This document shows positions 37,397 to 50,584 of a DNA stretch of 64,000 bases, in pieces. Below the pieces are notes generated by a model. The model saw only the letters and a list, made by a program, of their open reading frames with translations. It had not been told where the DNA came from and ran no database searches. Where the stretch lies: the NCBI GenBank assembly GCA_011800805.1, contig MPNW01000199.1, positions 23,030-87,029 of the forward strand. The letters run 5' to 3'. Source of the DNA: Hirudo medicinalis (lineage: Eukaryota > Annelida > Clitellata > Hirudinida > Hirudinidae). Each line of letters starts with the position of its first letter. The first letter of the stretch is position 1. The translations under genes and the position numbers were made by a program.

Positions 37397-40300
37397 TAAA
37401 ACAGGAAAACGAATGTGAAAGTGATTGACATTAATTTGTGAACTTAATTAGCATATTAATGTGCCTTATGCATCTGTAAAGCAGAATCTAGGTGCTACTT
37501 CTTAATCTTTATCATGAACACGTGGCTTGCATTATTTGTCTTGTTTATAATGGTTCTATTTTTATTCAAGATGTCGAGGTTACTTTTTTTCATAGAGGTG
37601 TTTTGTAGGTGATTGTAGAACATGTTTATCTTTATCGTCGTTGCCATAGTTACCATAATTATCGTCATTGTCCTCGTAGTCGTTATCATCGTTTTCATCA
37701 TTTTCCAGCATGGAGGGAGCCGACCTATGCCTGGAGATTGTCAACCGGGCTCTCTCTGGGTTCGTCTACAGCGAGGCAGTAGCCAGGTGAGGATTGTTGC
37801 CATTTTGCAGGAATGCAACCCATCGAGCGGTCGGGCAGTTCGGCGATTGCAATTCAAATTGTAACCCGCAGCCACTACATGAAGCAGATTCTCGAAGCCC
37901 TGAGGTACTGCCACAGCAAGAACATCCTTCACAGGGACCTTCGTCTCTACTCCATTTCGCTCGTCAGTCGCGAGAACTCTTCCCCCGTGAAGCTCGGCAA
38001 CTTTTCCAGTGCCGTGCAGGTCGAAGAACTGGAGAGCACCGCACAATATGGTGGGTCGGAGGATGTCGCTCGAGATGCTTCATTATTTTTTAGTGTATAA
38101 TAATATGCTGTTATTATTTGTGACTATACATTGTTATTGTTTATTATTTGAGATTGTATGTTGTTATTATTTTTTATTATTTTATTATTTAATTTCAACA
38201 TTATTGTTATAGTAATTATTTTTTATTATTGTTAATGTTATTGAGGTTCTGCCCGTGTTACAAACATTATTACCGATGTTGTTGTGAAAGTTTATAGTTT
38301 TACGAAGATACCTTTATTGACGTTATTGTGGATTTTGCAATCTAGACTGTTATTTGCAATGTTGTTGTTGTTTGTGGAGCTGTTGTTGGTTGTGGAGCTG
38401 TTGTTGGTTGTGGAGCTGTTGTTGGTTGTTGGCGATGTTGACAAATCAATTACAGCTAATTTATACAAGAATTGAATTTATTTACATTTAAAAAAAATTT
38501 ATTATTTGCAACCTCATTTTGACATTGGTCACATTAATTATTATCATTTATTTATTTATTTTTAATTTTTTTCCTCAATTATTTATCCATCGATCGATAC
38601 CTCAACAAACATGGATCCAAAATTAAAAACCTCCGATTGAAAACATTTCAATATTTTTGTCTCATTTAAATTCAGAGTTGGATGAGGACTTGATATGCGA
38701 AACACAGAATCTCATCTGCACCGAGAAAGACAGGTTTGGTGCGTATCAACTTATCTTATCGGTCTGCAACGACCTCCAACGTACATTTTTCACCATGGTC
38801 ACGATACTGTCTCGTCTCGCCATTCTAGTCGTTATCGTCGTGGTCCTTGTCACGATCATCATCACCATCATCATCATCTCCAGGCTACCTCAGCAGTCCC
38901 GGTTTCCCGGCTCCAGAAATGATAGGGGGCCAGTACTACGGAAAGCCAGTGGACGTTTGGTCTGCCGGGTGTCTGCTGTACCTGCTCCTCTGCGGCAGTC
39001 CGCCTTTCCTGGGGAGGTCGGACAGGAGGGACAGATCCGTGCAGTCTTGCGCCTACGTGGTGGGTGAACTGTTAATGTTGTGATGGTGATGATGTGTGAG
39101 TCATGATGACGTTGGTGTAGATATTATTATTATTATTATTATTATTATTAAGCCGGTGTTGGTCCAAGTGAAACGATTAGTTGATTGTGGATAAGTTGAT
39201 TGTCGAGGTTGATAGATGATAAGGATGTGATGTTGCATGTGATTTGAAGGGAATTATTCACAGATAGAAATCTATGGGAAAAATTGATGGAGGCTGTTAC
39301 ATTGTGATGATGATGATGATGATGGTGGTGATTGCAATATTGTTTGTGATGATGATTATGATGAAAATAGGCTGAGGAAATAAGCATCATTAGATGCAAC
39401 CCTAGCACTTGAGTTAATTTAAAAATTAGGCTGAAGCTGTTGACCTCCACCATGGTGATAATGATGATGATGGTGGTGGCAATGATAGTGATGGTATGTT
39501 AATGTGAGCAAGCTCAAGACAATGTTGTTATTGTATTGTGATGATTTCAGATTAAATTTAATGTTTATCCTGTTGATCTTGTATCAAGTCTCTAAATGAA
39601 CCTTAAAGATTGAGTTTAAAGACAGTGTGCAATATTAGCCTGCTAATATTAACTCTCCTAAATACACGAAAACGTAAGAGGTAACAATTACAGATTGAGA
39701 AGTTATCTTCGTTGCATGTCGGCCGAACGGGTTGCATTCCTACATGCGACGGTAATGGCAATGGTCATAATGTGTCGTGTTCGAAACCCAGCCTGCACTG
39801 CCGCGAGCGCTTTTGGAAGGAGCTCTATATAAATGGTTAAGATATTTATAATTGAACTACATTTACAAGTACATTGTTAATTAATGCGGTCATGTATTAA
39901 ATAACTTAATCAATATGGTTACATATCAGATAACTTATTGCATCATCTCTTATCATTCCATTGAGGCCTTTTAAAAAAAATGACATCATATTAAATTGAT
40001 TGTGTTAACCAACCATGAACTGTGTCAAGATATTGATTGACATTCAATTTTTGAAGATGATATGATGCTGCTGATGGTGGTTGCGATGACGATGACGTCG
40101 ACAAAGATAACATGGGACAATAGCAACAACAACAACTATTTTAACATGTGCTAATTAGTCATTATTTTTGTTGTCTCAGTTGGACAACAAGCAGTGGAAC
40201 GAGGTGTCCGAGGAGGCGAAGACTTTGGTCCGAAGGATGCTGGAACCGACTCCGTCGAGGAGGATGACCGTGGATGATGCCCTCAGGGAGCCATGGATAC

Positions 40301-40468
40301 GGGTGAGTGGGTGGACGGTAATTAAAAATTGGAAAGGGTAATTAGGTGTGGGGGAAAGAATTAAATGTTAGAAATTGAAAGTTTATTATTTGGTCAACAG
40401 GTTATTATTAGTAATACTTATCTTCTGCTCATAGACTTAGTTTTATTATTAGATAATCATGATGACAG

Positions 40469-40501
<33 letters not shown>

Positions 40502-40502
40502 C

Positions 40503-40540
<38 letters not shown>

Positions 40541-42452
40541 CGACGATGATGATGATAGTGACATTGAACAGGATCGCTCCAGGGTTCCAAAACTCCATCT
40601 CGGTGAAACTGTCAAGGCCATGCAGAAGTTCAACTATTTCAGATTCTTGAAGGTGTGTGCCATCATTTTATATTTAATCATATTTACACATTTATATTAA
40701 TGTTGTTGTTGTTGTTATTGTTTAAGAAATTGAACTGTCATTGCTTCCATGGTTAATGCCACCCTGGAGGTCCTTATGACTAATATGACACAAATTACTC
40801 TTTCAAGGATGTCACTGTCTCTACAGCCCTTGATCCTTATTGGTCACGATCAGCCAATTGCAGCAGCCAGGTTTTGTCAAACTTGTCCAGTAGGGCAGAT
40901 GTTGGCCTGGGTTGGTTGTATGGTTCATTTTGTTGATTTCTTGTTGCTGTTGTTCAATTGTTTAACTTGTTCTAATTATATTATTATTGTTCTATATATA
41001 TATATATATATATCATCATATATAAAAAACCTGGATTGTGCCATTATTTAATCAGGGGGAGCACAGGATGTACTTCAGTATATGGAAGATTTGGAGGCTC
41101 TGGAGAACTGTGACCATCTTCCAGTAGAAGTGTTTGAGGAGTTGACATCGGATCTGAGGTTCAACTCCTATCTCAAGGTCGATTTTAGGATGTCCGGCTT
41201 GATGATGATGATGATGATAAAAATATTGCGCCAGAGTGAAATGTTAATGTTTTTGTTATGTTAATATTCACATTATGCAGTTAGTGAGAGTCAAAATGCA
41301 CCAAATGTAAACTCATCACCTATGAAATGGTCATAAAATATAAGAATCACAATATGATGCAAATATGATATAAATATGACACAAATATGATGCAAATATG
41401 ACACAAATAGATACTTTGGTTATTTACCTACTTCTAGTTATTTAGTTACTGTGGTTGTTGTTGACTAAAGTCATAATATTGTTGAATGCATGTATTGCTT
41501 TTGTAGTTGTTTGAAGGGATCCAGTCGAGAATGTTCAGCCTGAGAACTGCCTACAGACATGAATCTTCGAGTCAACAACTAATGGAGGTATTTGTGTTAA
41601 TACAACAATAATAATAGTAACAATTATAATGATGATGATAATGATAACAACAATAATGATAATAATAATAATAATAATAATAATAGTAATAATAACATCT
41701 TGATTTTAATAAAGACAGTTATAATGATAATTTTACTGCCTTCATGCATCATGTTGATCTTCAATTTTGATTTTGGACCAATGATGACATTTGCAGCTTC
41801 TCGATCACCTCAGTAAGAGGTGCAGGAACTCAGTCGAGGACGTCAAAGCCTTCTGTGACCTTGCCAGTTCCCCCCATCTTCAGGTGATGATGATAGTGTG
41901 ATGAAAATGCTGATGTTAATAATAACCACAACAACAACAGCAACAATAATAATAATATTATTATTAACTCGTCGTCAATATTATTAGTAATCCGATAAAA
42001 TGCGAACCAATCTCCAGGGTCTCCTTCAAGCCCATGACCTCATAGCTTCAAAATTGAATGCAGCCACAGCTCTCCGATTGGCCGACCGTCACGACCAGTC
42101 GGGAGCCAGCATGCTCGCCGTCAACGGAAACTTCAAAGAGGGGAGCATCCCCTGCCAGACCTTGCCCCACAAATTTACACCTGGTGACCAATCAACATTC
42201 AAGGGTTCAACTTTGACCTTTGAGGGCAACAACCCTGAAGGAAGTCAAGGTCATGGTTCCTCCAGGGTCAACAACAACAACAGCTACAAAGCCAGTCCGG
42301 GCAGCAGCAGTTTCGAGGCCTTGGGATCCGAGGAAGACTTTAGGACTGGAAAAGCAAGGGTGGTGCACTTCTTGAAGAACAGCGAGGAACCTTTGGTGGG
42401 TTGGGTGTTGATTATGATGGTGATGTTATTATTATTATTATTATTGTTGTTC

Positions 42453-42490
<38 letters not shown>

Positions 42491-43026
42491 GTTCTTATTA
42501 TTATTATTATTATTCCTGATGTTTATTGTTGTTCTTATATTATTGTTGTTGTTGTTATTATATTAATATCATTGTTGTTGTTGTCCTTCTCATCTTGAGT
42601 TTACAGTCCTCTTTACCTTCCACGAACAGGGCATAACTCTGAAGGTGAACGAGCAAAAGAAGTGTGTCGTATCAAGGATACTCGATGGAGGGATGATACA
42701 CAGACATGGTGATGATTGTCGTTATGGTCATGATGATGATTGTGTTGATGATGGTGGTGATGATGATGATGATGATGATGATGATGGTGACGATGACTGG
42801 TCAATGAATTCACTGCATCGAATTGATGTAACAAGTGGTTATGTAAGACTTTGTTCTGCTTTTAATTGTTGATTATTTATTGCTCGTCGCTAGGGACTCT
42901 TCATGTTGGCGACGAGATTTGTGAAATCAACGGGAAAAAGGTGGAGGGAGAGACTGTTGAAACTTTGCAGAAGTTACTGGTTGGTTTTCATAGCATTGTC
43001 GTTGTCGATGATGATGACGGTGATGA

Positions 43027-43060
<34 letters not shown>

Positions 43061-45927
43061 GGTGGTGGTGGTGATGATGATGGTGCAGTCCCTAAATCAG
43101 TTAATGAATGTTTGTTGATAGGTGATGAAGCATCATTTGCACTTCATTGTGATGCAACATTTTGGTTGTTGTTGTTGCCCATTAAATTATTGTTGCATGG
43201 TTGTCGTCAGTGGTGTTGCTGAAAAACTTTGCAGAGAGACTGTAGAGGCACCATAGCATTCAAGGTCATTCCCAGCCCGAGGACTCCCCCCGTCCAAAGC
43301 GAGGTGAGAATGCAAGCGAAGATTGAGCGAACGATTGATTAGTCGATCGCATAATTTATTGAAATTGAACAAATACATTCTGTGATTGATTGATTGACTG
43401 AGTGATTCCCTTTTGAAATCAGATTTTCGTCAAGGCCCTGTTCTCCTATGACCCTTCGATGGACAGCTTCACACCCAGTCAGGATGCTGGCCTTAAGTTC
43501 AAGGTTGGGGACGTGCTGAGGGTGGTCAGTCGGGATGATGCCAACTGGTGGCAGGCGCGACCTTGGGATGCCCCCAAGAACCAGCCTGCCAAACTCGTGC
43601 CATCTCCTCAGTTGCAGGAGATGAGGATATTTGCTGAAGATCAAGCTAGGAAGAAGAATGGTGAGGATGATGATGATGATGGTGGAGGTGATGATGATGA
43701 TGGAGTGACAAAATGGTGATAAAATGGTGGCTGTGAGTGCTTGTTGATTAGTCCGAATGCAAACCAGAGATTGGAATTTTACTCCGACAATATTTTATTG
43801 TATAAAATTATATAAAATATTATATATATATATATCATATAAAATATATTTTTGGAATGCTGTCTCAGTTAATTCTGGTAGCATAAATTAACTTTCAAGT
43901 TTGAATTATTAATTGCAATAATATAATAATGTGGTGTAATACAGTATTACAATTTGTATCATTCGATTTTCAGCTCAGGGTGGTTGGCTGACGAGAAAGA
44001 GGCGTGTCCACAAAGACAAGTACCTGGCCAAGCACAATTCTCTCTTCGACCAATTGGAGTTGGTGACCTACGAGGAGGTGGTCAGGTTGCCCTACTTTGC
44101 AAGGAGGACATTGGTCCTTCTAGGTGGGTGGAGTTATGAAATACCACTGCATTGAGTGGTCCTGAATTAAACCTCGTTTAAAAATAGAATTTTGACATGT
44201 TTTCTTAAATCGATCATGTTGGTGTTGCAATCACATTTTGTAAGCACAATCAAGTTACTAATGCTAAGTTGGCGATGTACAAAGTTGTGCTTGGTTCGAG
44301 TGAGGTTTTGATCTCAACCGGATTGAATGTTGTCGATCTTGTTCATCGGGCTTAAACTTTTGTTTAAGTTACTAAGTAATTGTTTGTTTTAGAATACCTG
44401 TAAGCAATGAATTCTTTACATGAGTGTGGACAATTACTACATCACATTACAAATGAAAGAGTGATTGTAATCATAGTGGAGTAATTAACAACTTTCCGAA
44501 GTTTCAATCGATCAATCCTGCAAGAGTGATTGATGATTGCCTAGAGCTCTTTGGCATCACTAATATTGTTACTGTCATCATTGCCTTTCCTCACTCTTCT
44601 CCAAACAGGTGCTCATGGAGTTGGCAGACGCCACATCAAGAACATGCTGATAACCCACCAGTCACACAAGTTTGCCTACCCAATTCCTCGTCAGTTTGTA
44701 ATTTGTTCGCTAGCATTGTTTTCATAATAATGATGATGGTGGTGGTGGTGGTGGTGATGATGATAATAATAACAATGAATAATTAGTAATCATCAACTCA
44801 CATCATTTGCCATTAGGACTTTTTGATTGTCACTTCACATAAACTCTTGTTCCTCTGACCTTTTACGACTTGTACCACCTCAAATCCTTCCGTTGCCAGA
44901 CACCGACCGACCTCCGCGCCCAGGCGAGGAGCACGGCCTCAACTACTTCTTCGTGACCTACGACCTGATGACCTCGGAGATCAAGGACAATCAGTTTCTC
45001 GAGTACGGAACCCACGAAGGAGCTCTTTACGGAACGAAACTGGACACCATCAAGCAGATTCATAAACAAGGACTCATTGCCATTTTGGACGTTGAACCTC
45101 AGGTCACCATTGGCTCCCACTTGACATGGTTTCTTTCTTGTGATAACAACAATAGGAAGTAGTGATAAAATATTATGACGCCTGAATCAAATCAAATCAA
45201 ATAAGACAATCTTTATGGTGGCATAAGTCCGTATCACAGGACCTCAAGGCCTGAAGGAGTCTTGTTCGGCTTCATTGGATTGTCGATGATGTTTCTGTTC
45301 ATGTTGTTGTTTTCCTGCATTGTTCTCGAAATCACGACAATGTTACCGAACGCGGTGATTATTTAAGTCGATAATTCATTCAAATGAAGTCATTAGCTGC
45401 TTTTGTTTCCAGGCACTGAAGATTCTGAGGACTGCAGAGTTTGCTCCTTTTGTGGTCTTCATAGCTGCCCCAAAGAACATTTCCCTGATGGATGTGAGAT
45501 GCTCAAAGGATCGGAGTGATGATTATGATGATGATTATTATTGCGATGATGATGATGATGACTGTATTGATCTACATAATGATTAAGTAATGTTAAGTAA
45601 TTGTAATGCTAATCCTAAATAGAGCAAAGATTACTGCAAGATGGAATCCTTCAAATGATATTTAAAATGACTCGATGTCATTGGTTGAATTATGAATTTA
45701 AAAGCTTGGACGAATTATGAATTGAACCGTAAATGCTTGGACGTTTGCAGAGCAAGCAGATGGAGCGTCTGGTCGAGACGAGCGACATGCTCGAACGAAC
45801 CTACCAGCACCTGTTCGACCTCAAAATCGTCAACAACGAAATCAACGAAACCATCAGGGAACTCGAGCTCGCCGTGGACACGGTGATGGCCAATCCGCAG
45901 TGGGTTCCCGTCGGGTGGCTCTACTGA
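36218..45927 (+). CDS. CASK: CASK, membrane-associated guanylate kinase scaffold (22 exons)
   Basis: CASK links neurexin- and syndecan-type receptors to the cytoskeleton and the Lin-2/Lin-7/Mint complex. Exons: 36218-36279, 36713-36828, 37083-37188, 37709-37786, 37872-38050, 38884-39059, 40180-40302, 40572-40652, 40808-40870 (weak), 41067-41177, 41507-41587, 41797-41883, 42018-42395, 42630-42708, 42894-42979, 43235-43303, 43423-43660, 43974-44123, 44609-44689, 44900-45102, 45413-45493, 45751-45927. All phases agree; total 2805 nt, 934 residues (human 926). Domains: CaMK-like pseudokinase (1-307; [36 protein letters not shown]), tandem L27 (about 330-430), PDZ (about 533-625; [25 protein letters not shown]), SH3 (626-704; [16 protein letters not shown]), guanylate kinase (about 748-934; [32 protein letters not shown], ending QWVPVGWLY). 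The second donor and tenth acceptor are least certain. Confidence 0.95.
37309..37393. repeat. (GATAAT)n / (AAT)n microsatellite in CASK intron
   Basis: Four AATGAT units are followed by about 20 AAT units in the intron between the third and fourth coding exons. Confidence 0.95.
38374..38430. repeat. 18-bp tandem repeat, three units
   Basis: Three copies of GTGGAGCTGTTGTTGGTT in a CASK intron. The period is a multiple of three but it lies in no supported exon. Confidence 0.9.
39718..39850 (+). repeat. SINE copy 2 (tRNA-like head)
   Basis: A box CGGCCGAACGG, B box GTTCGAAACCC, and the shared tail CTATATAAATGG. It lies in a CASK intron in the sense orientation and is degraded in the GC-rich part of the tail. 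Confidence 0.8.
40468..40557. repeat. (GAT)n microsatellite just upstream of a CASK exon
   Basis: About 29 GAT/GAC units run to within about 15 bases of the acceptor at 40570-40571, replacing the usual pyrimidine tract. It produces an Asp run in one frame that is not coding. Confidence 0.95.
42425..42570. repeat. (ATT)n/(GTT)n microsatellite in CASK intron
   Basis: Nearly pure ATT and GTT trinucleotides directly after the donor at 42396. Confidence 0.95.
42735..43081. repeat. (GAT)n and (GGT)n tracts flanking a PDZ exon
   Basis: A GAT-rich tract at 42735-42790 and a GAT then GGT tract at 43006-43081 lie on either side of the PDZ exon 42894-42979, both inside introns. Confidence 0.9.
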
Positions 45928-46378
45928 TCGGCCGCGGACGTCGGGATTCGACGCCCGAGGCTTTCTAAGTTCGGTTCTGACTTTCACGTCACTTTTTGTT
46001 TTATTTCAAGAGTTTATCTTTTCGGTTTTCATCTTCCTACTGACTGAGTTCCAAACGCCGTCTCAAAATGTGCTCGCTCGTCTTTTGTTCCCAACGAGTT
46101 TGTTGTTTTAGTTTCTAAATTGATCAGTTGTAGTTTGAGTGTAGAACAACCAGCTTGAAATATCATATTTGTGTCATTTATAATTATTATTATTGTTATT
46201 TTAGTCATCATCATTATTGTCATTATTATCATCATCATTATTGTTGTTATTATTATTTTTATTATTATCATCGTTATTGTTATTATTATTATTCTTGTTA
46301 TTACATTAATTATTAGTTATGATTTTATGTCTTATTAATTTGAGGTGTACACTTCATTTAGTCACCAAGATCATTAAA

Positions 46379-46482
46379 TATGCATTGTTAAGTATGCATT
46401 GTTAAATATGCATTGTTGGATATGCATGGAGAAGTATGCATTGTTAAGTATGCATTGTTAAATATGCATTGTTAAGTATGCA
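46379..46482. repeat. 14-bp tandem array, seven units (TATGCATTGTTAAG)
   Basis: Seven successive units of TATGCATTGTTAAG/A with one diverged unit (TATGCATGGAGAAG) and a partial eighth. Each unit holds a palindromic ATGCAT and a CATTGTT (SOX-like) core. Either a minisatellite or a homotypic binding-site cluster. Confidence 0.9.
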
Positions 46483-46614
46483 CTTTTCATTATAGGCACT
46501 CATGGTCTTCCACTTCCTGTTGAGTTAATGATGTGCAGATTAACTACTGTCGCAACTAATTACTCTCTCAACATCTTTATTGAATCATCAATCAGATTTA
46601 CGTCTATTATTGTT

Positions 46615-46649
<35 letters not shown>

Positions 46650-46887
46650 TATTATTATTACTCACCATACTTTTACATCCGCAAGGAAGTCACCATGAAC
46701 AGTGAATTGTTGTAGGACAGGCAACACGCACATACAACGACAAAGTAGAAGGACATTAATTTCAGTTGTTCACGAATATCTGTGCTGCAATTGCACGTGC
46801 TTGGTGACAAGTGAGGGAGGGAGGAGTTTGTGCACCCATACTCCCTTATAGGTTTCATGTCAACCATTCTAACAGTGCCTTGTGATT

Positions 46888-46981
46888 ATGATGATGATGA
46901 TGGAGATGGTGATGGTGATGATGACGATGACGATGATGATGGAGATGGTGATGATGACGATGACGATGATGATGGAGATGG
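46888..46981. repeat. 33-bp GAT-rich minisatellite
   Basis: Two full units and a partial of a 33-bp motif built from GATGATGATGGAGATGGTG plus GATGATGACGATGAC. Confidence 0.85.
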
Positions 46982-47591
46982 CGTTGGGCAAATAAATGTT
47001 TAAATATAATTACAAATAGGTCATAATGATGATGATGATGATGATGATGGAGAGGTAGGTTTCTTGTTTCCAGTAACTTATGCCACCAATATTATCATTA
47101 ATAATGATTAAGGTCGGCATCGTCGAGATCGATATTGTCGGTGATGATGGCGATGACGATGATGGAGCACTGATTTGTAATTGTATTATGTAATTGTTGT
47201 AACTGTAATGCAATAATTTTCAATTACTTTTACTGCACCGGTCCTTGTCATCATGTCGTTGGCAGCGACATCGCCTTTTTCGTTGTCGTAGTAGCACTGA
47301 TACACCTCTCGATGACATTTTGGGGGTTTGCCCAAGTGCCTTCTTGCATTTTGCAAATAGCCAATCATTTGTTAGCAGTACTGATTAGTCATCAAATCAA
47401 CAATCATTGCTATTTATCTGTCGACCGTTGTTCAACAACTTGATGTGATTGAATTTGTAGCGACTGGTAGTAGTTGTAGTAGTTGTAGTAATCTCGTGCA
47501 TTGTTAGTGTGATTAGATGCTAAGATGTTCAATATTGTAAAAGGCTTTTTGTCTTAGCTTTTAATGTCGATGATGATCGTGATGATGATCT

Positions 47592-47635
<44 letters not shown>

Positions 47636-48629
47636 ATGTCCGCATAGATGCATTTTATGAATTATTATTTGATTTGTTATGATTTGTTGCTTGTGTTGAT
47701 GTTTTTTTTTATTAAATGAGTGGATGGATTTGATTGGTCGTTCAATTGGTCGGACATCTTTTCACTCCTTGAAATTAACAGGACGTTGACATCGGTACAA
47801 TCATCCAATGGTCGATGCAGAGTTTCATTTGAATTCATTGTCCGCTCGATTTGATTGGTACTTGAATTTTTTTGTTTTTACGTTTTATTACGATAAATTG
47901 AAATCATCTTGAAATTCCCGAGTTGCCGTATTTGATGATCGCCATTTCAAGACAACCACGATTTATATTCCTTGTTAACAATGGGCTATTATTGCTGATA
48001 ATGCCAGGATGACAATCATCATCAGATTGATCCTGCACTGAAACAATTGATTTTGTAGTTGGCACCCTTTATTATTGCATTCGCTGTTAGCATGTTGACA
48101 TTATCACAACCAGAATTGTCATTATCACATGTTATCACATTACATCACATGTTATCACATTACGTCACGTGTTATCATATGTCCAAAACTGTCATCAACT
48201 GCCATCACCACCTAGCATTAGCACACATTTAATTTAATTAGCACACCAGTCTGATTTAATTCTTTGTCTTCACCCGTTCTTCTTGTTTAGTTTCGTCGGT
48301 TTGTCGGGCATTCTGTGAGTTCGTTGCACGAGAAAAGCTCCCGTGACGTGTTCTGCGTGACACTTGCACGTTCGTGACGACGTGACCGAGTGGCAACATT
48401 GATTAGTTGGGCCTTATCACCGATCAATAATGTTGTCGTCTGCTGTCGATTGTAGGATGACTTGCAACAGTTTCTAATCGTTTTAGCATTCGTTGTTGCG
48501 AGGATGTGAGCATGTTGTGTTGTGTTGTGAGGATGTGAGCATGTTGTGTTGTGTTGCTATATAAGTCCTTGTATGTGCTTCATGAGGAGCTAGCTACTTT
48601 GGACTAATTTCTATCAGTTTGTCCAATAG

Positions 48630-48632
48630 TAA

Positions 48633-48666
<34 letters not shown>

Positions 48667-48704
48667 GTTGTTGCTGTTATTATTATTATTATTATTGTTG
48701 TTGC

Positions 48705-48735
<31 letters not shown>

Positions 48736-48800
48736 GTTGTTGTTGTTGCTGTTATTATTATTATTATTGTTATTGTTGTTGTTATTATTATTAGTAGTAG
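48630..48800. repeat. (ATT)n/(GTT)n microsatellite
   Basis: Alternating runs of ATT and GTT with GCT interruptions (TTGTTGTTGCTG) over about 170 bases. Confidence 0.95.
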
Positions 48801-49464
48801 TGCATTAATTTTGTAGTTGTTTAAGTCATTATTGACATGATTGAAATATGTTTATATTATTGAAATTATTGCAAATTTTCACAGTGGCATTTAAATCATC
48901 ATCTTGGAAGAGCATCAGAAAATATATGCTTAACAAATATTATTCATGCCCTCGTCCTTCTATTGGTCTCCCAATAGCTGCTAATGATTATTCATAAGTG
49001 TCGTGTGGCTTATTTTTATTGATCAAGTCCAGTCAATAATGCACTTGCTTATTAAACAATTTATTGCATTATATTGAATAGCTTATTTATAATTAACTGG
49101 TAATTAATAAATTATAATTTGTTATTATTATTATTAGCTAGGAGAGGTCATAATGACACGTGGTGATGGTAGGTAGATAGTCCAACACCTGATTAGGTAG
49201 GCCTTCATGTTTCAGGACTTGAAAGCTCTCTTGGGACTGGATTTTTGTCATTTCTTAAAGTTTTTAAATGACATTCTCCTGTTTCAGTGATATTCGCTCG
49301 ATTATCTGGCAATTAATTTATTTTGTATAAAATTGTGGGTTTTTTTATCATTTTTATTCTCGGGTTTATTTTTAATCTTATGACGTCATTGCTGCTCCAC
49401 TTTCTGCCGTGGTTTTGTGTGGTTTCTATTCTTTTGTCTGTGGAGGGCGACAACTAATAACGGG

Positions 49465-49564
49465 GTCGTTAATATTCATGAGAAGGTCATTAAAATTCCC
49501 GAGAAGGTCATTAATGTTCACGAGAAAGTCATTAATATTCACGAGAAGGTCATTAATATTCACG
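49465..49564. repeat. 21-bp tandem array, five units
   Basis: Five units of GTCATTAATATTCACGAGAAG with few substitutions. The 21-bp period keeps a seven-residue repeat open in one frame (EKVINIH), but no gene context supports coding. Confidence 0.85.
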
Positions 49565-50584
49565 GTTATTCATTAGAGTTGTCAAAAGTAATCTCCTTTG
49601 TTTCCATCTCCGCGGTTTTTGATATAAAGTGTTTAAATCACATATATTTGTAGACTATTTGCACTTTGGACATCCTTGTGGCTTTTGTACGTTATACGAG
49701 GTTGGTTACATCGTCACGTTGTACGTTCTTATCCATTTATCCACCCGTGCTTGACCTCCACACCGGGAAGCTTTTATTTTTTATGTTCCGTCGTGAATTT
49801 TTGTATCATTTCAATAATTTCAACGTATTTTTAAGGCTATTGAGTGTTCTATCACGTGTCATATTATTGATACATTTATAGATATATTGATCAATTGATA
49901 CATTTATAGATATATTGATCAATTGATATATATCTATCTGAGAATATCCTGAGAAGTGAACCTCGTCGGATGTTGACTTTTCTTTTGCGACCGTTTCTAC
50001 CTTAGAATTTCATTCATTTTTTTACCTTCTTTCCTCTAAAGTTTCTGGGGAAGACTTATATTGGTTTTGGAAAAATAATATTTTTTTACTGAATTTGCCT
50101 GAAGTACTGTTTCAAATATGCGTTTTATTTTGTGTAATATTCGATTCGTAGTTTTCATTAATATGGACATCGCTAATTTTTGTAAATTGCCATCTTGTTG
50201 CTCTTACAAGATCATCTCTGTTGCTGGATTGGTGGTGTCCAATTGCTGTTGATGCTGAAGCTCTTACAACTTGGTTAGGTTAGACCAGGTATGCTTAAGT
50301 TGACTGAAAGCATTTTTAGATTTAGATTTTTTTAAATTGTCAATTAGAGTAATAATTTTGTCCTACAGACTAGAGTCATTAAACTAGATAATACTGACAT
50401 TGGTAAATAAACAGTCAGTCCACTTAAGCGGACGTACATCACAATGGAACACCTTATCAGGTACTGAGTCGCCTAACTATGATCAATACAAGATCATTGT
50501 TTGAATTATGCTGTGCCAGTCATGCTTATCCTAGGATGTTTGAATCATCTTCATCTTAAGCCAGCCGACGCTGCAGCTGAGTGG

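Larger units (their letters stand above)
45928..50584. other. Intergenic region between the convergent CASK and coiled-coil genes
   Basis: No supported gene. It starts with the CASK 3' UTR and is dominated by simple repeats: ATT/ATC tracts (46183-46310, 46613-46662), a 14-bp array (46379-46482), GAT minisatellites (46888-46981, 47575-47635), an ATCACATTAC repeat near 48120-48175, a 31-bp duplication (about 48498-48557), ATT/GTT (48630-48800), a 21-bp array (49465-49564) and a 29-bp duplication (about 49865-49930). Confidence 0.6.

Noticed and set aside
40365..40700. Open frame with a long poly-Asp run
   Set aside because: It is the (GAT)n intron tract plus a CASK exon read through; only 40572-40652 is coding.
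47186..47368. Minus-strand 60-codon frame as an exon
   Set aside because: Composition is slightly coding-like and a GTAATT follows, but there is no acceptor, no neighbouring exon and no homology.
49417..49653. Repeat protein with EKVINIH units
   Set aside because: Explained by the 21-bp minisatellite; no start, splice or homology support.
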